This document shows, piece after piece, positions 32,452 to 40,865 of a DNA stretch of 64,000 nt. The stretch spans positions 124,001 to 188,000 of the forward strand of contig NZ_JAOQJE010000005.1 of assembly GCF_025567315.1 (NCBI RefSeq). Reading direction: 5' to 3'. The stretch's first letter is position 1, and every line of letters starts with the position of its first letter. Below the pieces are notes generated by a model that saw nothing but the letters and a program-made list of their open reading frames with translations, ran no database searches and had not been told where the DNA came from. A program made the translations under genes and the position numbers. This DNA comes from Agathobaculum ammoniilyticum (GTDB taxonomy: Bacteria; Bacillota; Clostridia; Oscillospirales; Butyricicoccaceae).

Positions 32452-33768
32452 GTGAGTGTAGGCTTAATTATCGCCCTGCTGGTCATCCTGACTTTTGTCT
32501 TTATTCTGGCAGGCATTCCGGTGTATGTTTCCCTGCTGTTTACCGGCACGCTCAGCCTGGTTGCGCTTGGCGTGACGACCAATACCCCCATCGCAACCCT
32601 TGCCGTTTCAAACTCCATATTTAATGGCATTGGCAGTCTGCCTCTGCTGGCAATCCCGTTCTTTATGCTTGCTGGCGAGATCATGAACCGAGGCGGCATC
32701 ACGGAAAAGCTCATCCGCTTTGCCATGCTGCTGATCGGCCGGCTGCCCGGCAGCCTTGCCCACGCAGGCATCGTATCCAGCATGTTTTTCGGCGGCATTA
32801 CCGGCTCCGCGCAGGCATGCTCGTCCTGCATGGGAGGTATCCTGATCCCTGCCATGGTCAAGGAGGGGTACTCGGCCCAGGAGGCCGCGGGCGTAATTGC
32901 CAGTGCCTCCACCTGCGGACCGATCATCCCGCCGAGCATTATCATGGTGGTCTACGCGACCGCGGTCGGCGTCTCGGTCGGCTCGATGTTTATGGGCGGC
33001 GTCGTGCCAGGCATCCTGTGCGGCCTGATCCTGATGCTTGTGGTGCTGCTGCGCGACCGTGTGGTCCATTTCCCGAAGCGCACGGAACACCTGTCCGCGG
33101 GCGAGATCAAGCGGACTATCATTGACGGACTGTTGCCGCTGGGTATGCCGCTGATCGTTGTTGGAGGCATTATGGGCGGTATCATGACCCCTACCGAGGC
33201 CGGCGCGATTTCGGTTGTATACGCGCTTCTGGTTAGCCTGTTCATCACCAAAACGCTCAAGATTCGTGAGATTGGACCGATCCTGTTGCAGGGTGTCAAC
33301 AGCGCGGCCCCGCTGCTGCTGATCATCGCCTGCGCCAAGGTTTTCAGCTACGGCCTTACCGCGCTGCAGATGCCTGTGATTGTGAACGACCTGATCCTCT
33401 CAATTATCGATAACAAGTACATGTTCCTGCTTCTGGTCAACATCCTGCTGCTCATCATGGGCATGTTTATGGATGGCGGCGCTTCGGTTATCATCCTGGC
33501 TCCCATCCTGGCGCCGGTAGCGGCGTCCATGGGCATCAGCCTGATTCACTTCGGCATTATCATGGCCTTTAACCTGACCATCGGCAACATCACGCCGCCC
33601 TTGGGTTATTGCCTGTTCATCACCTCCAAGATTGCCGGTATTCCGGTTGAAAAAGCAATTAAGGGTACCATTCCCTATATGATAGCCGAAGTGCTCTGCC
33701 TGCTTCTGATTACATATATCCCGTTTCTGGTTCTTGGGCTCCCCTCCTTCCTCGGCATGGCGATTTAA
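32452..33768 (+). CDS. dctM: TRAP transporter large permease (DctM)
   Basis: 438 residues, about 12 membrane helices. GTG 32452 has AAAGGAGG upstream. Family features: SLLFTGTLSLVALG, PFFMLAGEIMNRGGI, the GGITGSAQACSSCMGGILIPAM core, PPSIIMVVYA and GMFMDGGASVIILAPIL. It is the ion-coupled translocator of the TRAP system; substrates are usually carboxylates such as sugar acids or keto acids. Confidence 0.92.
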   Translation: MSVGLIIALLVILTFVFILAGIPVYVSLLFTGTLSLVALGVTTNTPIATLAVSNSIFNGIGSLPLLAIPFFMLAGEIMNRGGITEKLIRFAMLLIGRLPGSLAHAGIVSSMFFGGITGSAQACSSCMGGILIPAMVKEGYSAQEAAGVIASASTCGPIIPPSIIMVVYATAVGVSVGSMFMGGVVPGILCGLILMLVVLLRDRVVHFPKRTEHLSAGEIKRTIIDGLLPLGMPLIVVGGIMGGIMTPTEAGAISVVYALLVSLFITKTLKIREIGPILLQGVNSAAPLLLIIACAKVFSYGLTALQMPVIVNDLILSIIDNKYMFLLLVNILLLIMGMFMDGGASVIILAPILAPVAASMGISLIHFGIIMAFNLTIGNITPPLGYCLFITSKIAGIPVEKAIKGTIPYMIAEVLCLLLITYIPFLVLGLPSFLGMAI

Positions 33769-33854
33769 TCCTGCTCTCTGGCGGACGTAAACGCCGGGAA
33801 ATATCTGTATGCTTACCAAACCAACCATACTATTGATTGAAAAGGAGATTTACC

Positions 33855-34889
33855 ATGAAAAAGAAGTTCACTCTGGCCCTGGCCTGCGTTCTGGCAATGA
33901 CGACAATGCTCACCGCCTGCGGCGGCTCCGGCCAAACCCCTGCCTCCGATGGTTCCAGCAGTGCAATTACGGTAAAATATTCCGTCACCTTTCCCGCTAC
34001 CGGCACGCAGGCGGATGGTGCCAATGTGTTGGCTGAGCTGATCGAGGAGTGCTCGGAGGGCCGGCTGAAAATGGAGTTCTATCCCTCCTCCCAGTTGGGC
34101 GACAAGGCCGCGACTTTTGAGGGGCTGAAGGCAGGCACCATAGAGATGACCGAATGCGCCGCCACCGATCTGTCCGCTTTCAACGATATGTGGTCGGTGT
34201 TCTCCCTGCCGTATCTGTGGGAGGACGGAAGCCAGGCCGTGAACACCGTTATGGATGACGAGGTAAAAGCGGTGCTGGAGGCCAATGCGGAGGAAAACGG
34301 CTTCAAGATCATCGCATGGACGGACATCGGCAGCCGCAGCGTGCTGAACCAGAAACATGCCGTGAACACGGTTGACGACCTCAAAGGCCTGAAGCTGCGC
34401 TGCATGGAGGATGCTGTTCTGGCGGATACCGTAAACGCGATGGGCGCGATTGGCACCCCCATGGCTTCCAGCGAGATCTACACCGCCCTGCAGCAGGGTA
34501 CCATCGACGGTCTGGATCACACACCCTCCGTCATCGCCGCCAATAGCTGGTATGAGCTGTGCAAGTACTTCACGCTGACCGAGCACTTTACCATTCCGGA
34601 TCCGGTTTTCGTCAGCAAGGTATGGTTCGACAACCTTTCGGCAGAAAATCAGGAAGCGCTCCTCGAAGCCGGCGAGAAGTTTGCCGATCAGTGGAATAAC
34701 GAGATCTGGCCGGCAGCCACCGAGGAAGGCCTGAAGGTCATGGAGGAAAATGGCGTTGAGATCCTGGAAGCAGACAAGGAAGCGTTCCAGGCAAAGACGC
34801 AGCCTGTTGTCGATGCGTTTTTATCCAAGGCGAGCGATGGCCAGAAAGCACTGTACGAGCTGCTCGTTGCGACCCGCGAAAAATACTAA
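33855..34889 (+). CDS. dctP: TRAP transporter substrate-binding lipoprotein (DctP)
   Basis: 344 residues. Lipoprotein signal KKKFTLALACVLAMTTMLTAC with the lipobox Cys at about residue 22, then a Ser/Gly linker and a DctP domain with KMEFYPSSQLGDKAA, a LKLRCMEDAV segment where the carboxylate-binding Arg lies, and the ALQQGTIDGLDHTP motif. It captures substrate at the membrane outer face. In Gram-positives the lipid anchor replaces the periplasm. AAAAGGAG precedes ATG 33855. Last gene of the first sub-operon. Confidence 0.92.
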   Translation: MKKKFTLALACVLAMTTMLTACGGSGQTPASDGSSSAITVKYSVTFPATGTQADGANVLAELIEECSEGRLKMEFYPSSQLGDKAATFEGLKAGTIEMTECAATDLSAFNDMWSVFSLPYLWEDGSQAVNTVMDDEVKAVLEANAEENGFKIIAWTDIGSRSVLNQKHAVNTVDDLKGLKLRCMEDAVLADTVNAMGAIGTPMASSEIYTALQQGTIDGLDHTPSVIAANSWYELCKYFTLTEHFTIPDPVFVSKVWFDNLSAENQEALLEAGEKFADQWNNEIWPAATEEGLKVMEENGVEILEADKEAFQAKTQPVVDAFLSKASDGQKALYELLVATREKY

Positions 34890-34932
34890 TTCGTGCCGCT
34901 GGATGGAATGTGGTAGCGGTTAACTGAATAGC

Positions 34933-34996
34933 GGCCCTCGTTTCGGCTCTGTACTCATCTTAAAAGCTGAGAAAAGAGAAGGAATGAGGGCCGTTT
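34933..34996 (+). terminator. Hairpin between the TRAP genes and the second sub-cluster
   Basis: CGGCCCTC (34933-34940) pairs with GAGGGCCG (34986-34993), extendable by several pairs, and is followed by TTTG. The T run is short, so it may only partly reduce read-through into the next genes. Confidence 0.5.
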
Positions 34997-35079
34997 GAAT
35001 AAAAATGATCTTTATGCCTGGGAAATGGCCGGAACGTCCGGCTTGGAGTTTCCAGGATGCGGAAAGGATAGGTGCTGCT

Positions 35080-35847
35080 ATGAAAATAGGTGGGTTTGGC
35101 AAAATAAAAGACTATCTGCCGATTGCAGAGGCGGGATATGATTTCGCAGAATTGGATGTCCCCGAGATCGCGGATCTAAGCGGGGAAGCACTGGATGAAT
35201 TGCAAAAGAGCATAAAAACCGGCGTGCCGATACAGATTGGTTCCCGCCTGCTGCCGGTGGCAGAGCCGCTGTTTTTCGAGGAGGGATTTAAACCCGAATC
35301 GCTGGAGCCATATCTGGAAGAGGCTTGTGGAAAAACGGCGAGGCTTGGTATCCGTACCCTTATCCTGGGGAACGGCAAGGCGCGCTGGATACGGACGGCG
35401 TCAGAACGCCCGAAAGAAGAGGCGTTCATAGAAGCGCTGCGCCTGATGGCGCGTAAAGCGGAGGAAAATCATCAGGAACTGATTCTGGAGCCGCTGGGAC
35501 CGAAATATTCAAACTATATCAATACAGTTGTACAAGCGGTGCAGCTGATAGAAAAAGTAAAAATAAACAACCTTTTTACCATGGCGGATCTTCGGCATAT
35601 GGTAGCGGCCGGAGAGCCGTTTCAGGATTTGCAAACCTATTTGCCGTATATTCATCATATCCACATGGATTATCCGCTTTCCTATCCGGAAAGAAACTAT
35701 CCTTCTGTGAGGGACGGTTATGATTACCGTGTGTTTCTTGACAGCCTGGAGCGGGCGGGCTATGACGGCACGCTGACCATTGAAGCCGATATCCCCGAAA
35801 ACTGGCATAAGGCATGCCGGCAGGTCATGGAGGTGCTGGAAAAATAG
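35080..35847 (+). CDS. Sugar phosphate isomerase/epimerase family TIM barrel, no. 3
   Basis: 255 residues from ATG 35080. Begins MKIGGFGKIKDYLPIAEAGY; ELILEPLGPKYSNYIN, TMADLRHMVAAGE, HIHMDYPLSYPER and LTIEADIPENW supply the acidic/His positions of the fold. It is shorter than the other barrels of this cluster and has a weaker ribosome site (AAAGGATAGG). It probably acts on a pathway intermediate; no specific reaction can be given. Confidence 0.72.
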   Translation: MKIGGFGKIKDYLPIAEAGYDFAELDVPEIADLSGEALDELQKSIKTGVPIQIGSRLLPVAEPLFFEEGFKPESLEPYLEEACGKTARLGIRTLILGNGKARWIRTASERPKEEAFIEALRLMARKAEENHQELILEPLGPKYSNYINTVVQAVQLIEKVKINNLFTMADLRHMVAAGEPFQDLQTYLPYIHHIHMDYPLSYPERNYPSVRDGYDYRVFLDSLERAGYDGTLTIEADIPENWHKACRQVMEVLEK

Positions 35848-35957
35848 CAGGACTTGACAAAAGGCGGCCAGCGCACTGGGAAAGGCCTGGAAGCAGGCGG
35901 CGGGACGTAGCGGAGCTATGGGCTGAAGCGGTGCAGATAACGGAAAAGGAGAGTATG

Positions 35958-36872
35958 ATGTACGAAAAAAGATTATCCGGCGTGGTTATTCCGACTATTA
36001 CGCCGATGCACGAAGATGGATCAATGGATGAGCGCTCACTGGCGGGCTTTACGGAATATCTGGTGCAGGCGGGGGTGGACTGCCTGTATCCGAACGGCAC
36101 CAACGGGGAGAGCCTTCTGCTCAGCGGGGAGGAGCGCGAAACGGCAGCGGAAATTATGGTGGAAACCGTGGCAAAGCGCATTCCGGTATTCATCCAGTGC
36201 GGTAGCATGACGACTGCGGAGACTATCTCTCATGTGCGGCACGCGGTCAGAATCGGCGCGGATGGCGTGGGCGTGATGTCGCCGGCATTCTTTCCTATGG
36301 ACGAGGCATCCCTGCTTGGCTATTACAGCGCGGTGGTCGAGAGCGTACCGCCGGATTATCCGGTTTATATCTATAACATTCCCGGCTGCACAACGAGCGA
36401 CGTCAAACCCGAACTGCTGGGCAGGCTGATGGAAAAATACGAAAATGTTGCGGGCATCAAATACAGTTGCCCTGACCTGATGCGCATTGAGGATTATCTG
36501 CTGTGCAGCGAGCGCATCCCAGACCTGCTGATCGGCTGCGACAGCCTGTTCCTCCCGTGCCTGATGACAGGCGGTGTTGGCACGGTGACCGGCCCGGGGG
36601 CGATCTTCCACGAACGGTTCAATCGCCTGTACCGCCAGTACCGTGAGGGCGATATGGAAGGCGCGCGCAGGACGCAGCAGCAGATTGTCAGGACCGACCG
36701 CGAACTGGCGGCAGTCCCGGGCATTCCGGCGCTTAAAGCGCTGCTCAAGCTGCGCGGCATCATTGAAAATGACACCTGCCGCGGGCCGCTGCGCAAACTG
36801 ACGGACGGAGAATACGCGTTGCTCGAGCGCGTGCTGGAAGAGTACTATAAGGAGGAGGGTATCAATGGCTGA
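35958..36872 (+). CDS. Dihydrodipicolinate synthase/NAL family aldolase
   Basis: 304 residues. (beta/alpha)8 class I aldolase: YPNGTNGES in place of the usual GTTGE, Tyr of IYNIPGCT as proton relay, Schiff-base Lys in AGIKYSCPD. In catabolic clusters such enzymes cleave or dehydrate keto-deoxy sugar acids to pyruvate-type products, so this supports a sugar-acid route rather than lysine biosynthesis. The ATG at 35958 (or 35955) has AAAAGGAG upstream. Overlaps the next gene by 8 bases. Confidence 0.85.
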   Translation: MYEKRLSGVVIPTITPMHEDGSMDERSLAGFTEYLVQAGVDCLYPNGTNGESLLLSGEERETAAEIMVETVAKRIPVFIQCGSMTTAETISHVRHAVRIGADGVGVMSPAFFPMDEASLLGYYSAVVESVPPDYPVYIYNIPGCTTSDVKPELLGRLMEKYENVAGIKYSCPDLMRIEDYLLCSERIPDLLIGCDSLFLPCLMTGGVGTVTGPGAIFHERFNRLYRQYREGDMEGARRTQQQIVRTDRELAAVPGIPALKALLKLRGIIENDTCRGPLRKLTDGEYALLERVLEEYYKEEGING

Positions 36873-37812
36873 GAAAAAGCTGCGAGTTGGTGTAATCGGC
36901 GTCGGCTATGTTTCAAAGAACAACTTTCTTCCCGTACTGCCGCGGTTTGACGATGTGGAGTTTGTCGGGCTGATGGCAGGCAAGCTGGAAAACGCGCAGC
37001 AGGCGCAACGTCTCTGCGGTGCGCAGCAGGCGGTCGCTACTCTGGAAGCGTTCGTGTCGCTCGGCCTGGACTGCGCCTTCGTGTTGACGCCCAAACAGTG
37101 CCATGCGGAGCAGATCTCTTTCCTGCTCGAGCAGGGCATCGATGTATACAGTGAAAAACCCATGGCAACCACATTAAAGGATGCGGCACGCATTGCAGAG
37201 GCGGCGGCTAAAACGGGCAATAAACTAATGATCGGCTTTAACCGCCGTTACGCGCCGGTCTGCCAAAAAGCCAAGGCGGTTTATGGGGAAGGGTCTCCGG
37301 AGGTGATCATCGCACAGAAAAACCGTCCGGCGACCGAGTACCGCGCCACATTGGAAAACGCGATCCACATGGTCGATCTGATGCGCTACTACGGCGGTGA
37401 GGTCAAGGACGTCAATGCGCTGACCAAGTTCACGGATCCGTATTATGAGACGTTTACGACCGCTCAACTGGAATTCGAGAACGGCGCTTCGGGTATGCTG
37501 ATCGCGGCCCGCTGCTCGGGCCAGTGGGAGGAAACCATTGAACTGCATGGGAATAACCGCTCGGCGTTTATTAAAATGCCGGACAGTGTGACAGTGACGG
37601 ATGCGGAGGAACAGCATAAGACTGCAATGACCCCGCTCGCTATGGGCTGGGCCAAGTCCGAGGATAAACTGGGCTTTACGAATGCAATCCGTCATTTCCT
37701 CGATTGTGTGCGCGACGGCAAAACCCCGCTTACCGATGCGGCGGACGCCTACAAGACCCACGAATTGCTCGACCGCATCCTGCGTGCCGCCGGGCTGCCG
37801 GCGATGGATTAA
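36865..37812 (+). CDS. Gfo/Idh/MocA family oxidoreductase, no. 2
   Basis: 315 residues. Rossmann start VGVIGVGYVSKNNFLP (last Gly of GxGxxG replaced by Ser), CAFVLTPKQCHAEQI, VYSEKPMATT, and a C-terminal domain with ENAIHMVDLMRYYGG. Overlaps the aldolase gene, with GGAGGAGGG before the start. It is shorter than no. 1 and diverged, so likely acts on a different intermediate. Confidence 0.85.
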   Translation: MAEKKLRVGVIGVGYVSKNNFLPVLPRFDDVEFVGLMAGKLENAQQAQRLCGAQQAVATLEAFVSLGLDCAFVLTPKQCHAEQISFLLEQGIDVYSEKPMATTLKDAARIAEAAAKTGNKLMIGFNRRYAPVCQKAKAVYGEGSPEVIIAQKNRPATEYRATLENAIHMVDLMRYYGGEVKDVNALTKFTDPYYETFTTAQLEFENGASGMLIAARCSGQWEETIELHGNNRSAFIKMPDSVTVTDAEEQHKTAMTPLAMGWAKSEDKLGFTNAIRHFLDCVRDGKTPLTDAADAYKTHELLDRILRAAGLPAMD

Positions 37813-37826
37813 AGGAGGGAGCCGCT

Positions 37827-38708
37827 ATGTTCAAAATTGCCGGACATACCATGGGTACACCGGAATACACTGTTTGCGAGGCGATCGAACTGCTGCATCG
37901 CATCGGCGCAGACGGTGTCGAGATTGTTGTACAGAATGATTACCGCTCTGGGCTACCATGTGACTGCAATGAAAATACTTTGGCCGAGGTCAGGCGGTGT
38001 GCAGAGCAGAACAACATCCAGATCATCTGCCTGACGCCATATAACTCCTATTTCAATTCGCTGGACGAACCGGTCCGCCAGCGCGAAATCGCCGCTATCA
38101 AAAAGGTGATGGGTTATTGCGATCAGTTGGGTACAAAGTACATCCGCATTTACGGCGGTAATCTGGCCGCTGGGGATACGGAGAAATTAGCGGAGCGCCG
38201 CGCCAGACTGATCGAATCCATGCGCGAGCTGGGCGATGCAGCAGCAGAAAAAGGCGTGACGCTGGTGATTGAGAACCATTTTAATACAATGGCGGTTTCG
38301 GCGAAAGAAAGCGCGTCGCTTATCAGGGAAATTGACCATCCGGCAGTCCGCATCCTGTACGATCAGGCAAACCTGACCTTTACCGGAAACGAAGGATATG
38401 AAGAAGCGCTTCCCCTACAGCAGCAGTATGTGGCATACATGCATGTGAAGGATCTGGTATTCAAAGAAGGTGTGGCGTTTTCCTCTTCCAATGTAGCGCG
38501 ACCGGACGAATCCGAACGCAATGTGTATACGCGCATCGTGGGCGAGGGGGTTATACCGTGGCCGGAGATCCTGCGCGCGGTCAAAGCGCGCGGTTATGAC
38601 GGCTGGCTGTCCCTCGAATATGAGCGCCGGTGGCATCCGGATGATATTCCGGACGCATCCATCGGTATGAAGCGGTCGCTGGAATACCTGCGCGGCATCG
38701 AGCTGTGA
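37827..38708 (+). CDS. Sugar phosphate isomerase/epimerase family TIM barrel, no. 4
   Basis: 293 residues. ATG 37827 is preceded by AAAGGAGGG. Fold motifs: RIGADGVEIVVQNDY, TLVIENHFNTMAVS, RILYDQANLTFTG, YMHVKDLVF and LSLEYERRWHPDDI, giving the Glu-Asp-His-Glu metal set of xylose isomerase-like barrels. Again paired with an adjacent Gfo/Idh gene, repeating the pattern seen in the first sub-cluster. Confidence 0.82.
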   Translation: MFKIAGHTMGTPEYTVCEAIELLHRIGADGVEIVVQNDYRSGLPCDCNENTLAEVRRCAEQNNIQIICLTPYNSYFNSLDEPVRQREIAAIKKVMGYCDQLGTKYIRIYGGNLAAGDTEKLAERRARLIESMRELGDAAAEKGVTLVIENHFNTMAVSAKESASLIREIDHPAVRILYDQANLTFTGNEGYEEALPLQQQYVAYMHVKDLVFKEGVAFSSSNVARPDESERNVYTRIVGEGVIPWPEILRAVKARGYDGWLSLEYERRWHPDDIPDASIGMKRSLEYLRGIEL

Positions 38709-38751
38709 AAATTTATTCCAAAATGCCCAACAGCATTGGAGGGAATGTGCT

Positions 38752-39759
38752 ATGATTAATCAAACCATGAAGATCGCCCTCTTGGGCGTGAGCCACTGGC
38801 ATGTACCGCTCTATCTGCCCGGCTTGCCGGAGAACTCGGTCGTGGGTGTGAGCGATGGTGACGCGGGCATTGCCGCCCGCATTGCCGCGCCCTACGGTTG
38901 TCCAGCCTACACCGATCACCGGCAGATGCTACATGAAGTGAAGCCGGACTTCGTCTTTGCCTTTGCCCCGCACTACCGGATGCATGCGGTCGCCTCCGAG
39001 CTGATCGAGGCGGGAATCCCGTTTACAATGGAGAAGCCCGCAGGGCTTGACCGCCGCGAGGTGGAGACACTGTACAATGCCGCCGAGCGCAAAAATGCGT
39101 TCTGCGCGATTCCATTCGTCTGGCGGTACAGCGACACGGTAAACGACTTGAAAAACCGGTATCTTTCCGGTAAAATTGTGCATATGTCCTACAAATTCGT
39201 GGCGGGACCACCGTCGCGCTACCTTGCGACCTCGCGCTGGATGCTGTCACAGGAGACTGCGGGAGGCGGCTGTATGACCAATCTCGGCGTGCATTTCATC
39301 GACATGGCGCTCTACCTGACTGGCAGCCAAGGCGCGGAGATGTTGTCCTCGGTCTACCAATACACCTCGGAATATGCTATCGAGACCTATGCCTCCTCCA
39401 TGCTGCGGCTGGATACGGGCGCGTCCCTGCTGATCGAGAGCGGCTATGCCTATCCCATGTCGGACGGTGCCAAGCGTGAAAACCGCTGGACGATCGTGAC
39501 TGAAAATGGTTACTACATCCTTGCGGACAACGATTTGGAGCTGCGTACCTTCGGTGCGGTGCCGGCGCATATCGCGTTGAACACGGACAGCGATCCCTAT
39601 TACGCGATCTTCGCCCGTACTACGCTTGCGGACTATGCAAATAGCGCACGTCCGCGGGCCTCGCTGAAAGAGATGCTCGCGGCACGGACGATTCTGGACG
39701 AAATGAATGCCAAGGCGGCATACAGCGGCGCAAAGGAAACGCTGGGCGGACGATTCTGA
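38752..39759 (+). CDS. Gfo/Idh/MocA family oxidoreductase, no. 3
   Basis: 335 residues. The nucleotide-binding loop is atypical (LLGVSHWHVPLYLPG instead of GxGxxG), but FTMEKPAG and GGCMTNLGVHFIDMALYL are standard. This subgroup may hold NAD differently or have a special substrate. GGAGGGAATG lies before the start. Third member of the family in the island. Confidence 0.82.
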   Translation: MINQTMKIALLGVSHWHVPLYLPGLPENSVVGVSDGDAGIAARIAAPYGCPAYTDHRQMLHEVKPDFVFAFAPHYRMHAVASELIEAGIPFTMEKPAGLDRREVETLYNAAERKNAFCAIPFVWRYSDTVNDLKNRYLSGKIVHMSYKFVAGPPSRYLATSRWMLSQETAGGGCMTNLGVHFIDMALYLTGSQGAEMLSSVYQYTSEYAIETYASSMLRLDTGASLLIESGYAYPMSDGAKRENRWTIVTENGYYILADNDLELRTFGAVPAHIALNTDSDPYYAIFARTTLADYANSARPRASLKEMLAARTILDEMNAKAAYSGAKETLGGRF

Positions 39760-39783
39760 AAAGCGGGAGACAAGGAGAAAGAC

Positions 39784-40800
39784 ATGGGAAAAATTCCTCA
39801 TATTCTGGTGGTAGGCAGCATCATGATGGATCTGGTGGCGTCTACGAAACGTGCGCCGCGTGAGGGGGAAACCATCATCGGCATGAAATTCACCACCGCC
39901 CCGGGCGGCAAGGGCAGCAATCAGGCGGTCCAGTGCGCCCGATTGGGGGCGGAGGTCGCTATGGTCGGCAAGGTCGGTCGGGACGGCTTCGGCAAAACGC
40001 TGCTCGAAACGGCATCTGCTGCGGGTGTGGATGTTTCCAGGGTGCTGACCGATCCGGCCGAGGCGACGGGGGTTGCGCACATTACGCTTGAAGTGAGCGA
40101 AAACGACGCAAAAAACCGGATCACTGTCTGCCCCGGGGCGAACTTTACCTTGACTGTGGAGGAGATCGCCTGGCTGAAAGCCCGCGTTGCGGACTATGAC
40201 CTTGTGATGCTGCAGCTTGAACTGCCCATGGAGGTGGTAGAGTCCGTGGCCGCATGGGCCTATGAGGCCGGCGTACCCGTTATGCTCAACCCAGCGCCCG
40301 CTGCGGCGCTGTCGGATACGCTGCTTGGCCATGTGACCTATCTATCCCCCAATGAGCATGAGGCGACGCTGATGTCCGGACAGCAGATCGCTGTTGGCAA
40401 TGGCATCAATCGGGAGGATATGCACAGGGCCGCACGCTATTTTATGCAGCGCGGGGTGAAAAACCTGATCGTTACGCTGGGCGCGAACGGCTCGGTCTGC
40501 GTCAACCAAAACGGCACGGTTTATACCCCGTCCGTCCATATGGATAAGATCATCGACACGACCGCGGCGGGGGATTCGTTTGTCGCCGCGTTCTGCACGG
40601 GGCTCACTGCGGGGCTGGATGAGCGGCAGGCGCTGGCGTTTGCCAGCCATACGGCGGCGATCACGGTATCCCGCATGGGCGCGATGCCAAGCCTGCCGAC
40701 AATCACAGAGGTGAAAGCGCTGATCGTGGAAAAGGGCTGCCGTGGGATCGATACGAATATACTGGACATGCTGGAACGGTCAGGAACCTCGACGAAATAG
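39784..40800 (+). CDS. Ribokinase-like PfkB family sugar kinase
   Basis: 338 residues. N-terminal PfkB signature GGKGSNQAVQCARLGAEVAMVG, and the C-terminal ATP/anion-hole signature DTTAAGDSFVAAF with catalytic Asp. A near match to ribokinase, but in this context it may phosphorylate an unusual pentose or hexose released by the pathway. A GAGAAAG ribosome site precedes the ATG. Last gene of the island before a strong terminator. Confidence 0.85.
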   Translation: MGKIPHILVVGSIMMDLVASTKRAPREGETIIGMKFTTAPGGKGSNQAVQCARLGAEVAMVGKVGRDGFGKTLLETASAAGVDVSRVLTDPAEATGVAHITLEVSENDAKNRITVCPGANFTLTVEEIAWLKARVADYDLVMLQLELPMEVVESVAAWAYEAGVPVMLNPAPAAALSDTLLGHVTYLSPNEHEATLMSGQQIAVGNGINREDMHRAARYFMQRGVKNLIVTLGANGSVCVNQNGTVYTPSVHMDKIIDTTAAGDSFVAAFCTGLTAGLDERQALAFASHTAAITVSRMGAMPSLPTITEVKALIVEKGCRGIDTNILDMLERSGTSTK

Positions 40801-40814
40801 GGGAGGAAAGTGGA

Positions 40815-40860
40815 AAGGCCGGCAGTTTTTCACGCATCCGCGCGAAAAGCTGCCGGCCTT
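40815..40860. terminator. Terminator between kinase gene and convergent sensor kinase gene
   Basis: AAGGCCGGCAG (40815-40825) pairs with CTGCCGGCCTT (40850-40860), extended by TTTTTC/GAAAAG inside. Located between convergent genes and usable in both directions. Confidence 0.75.
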
Positions 40861-40865
40861 ATCCG

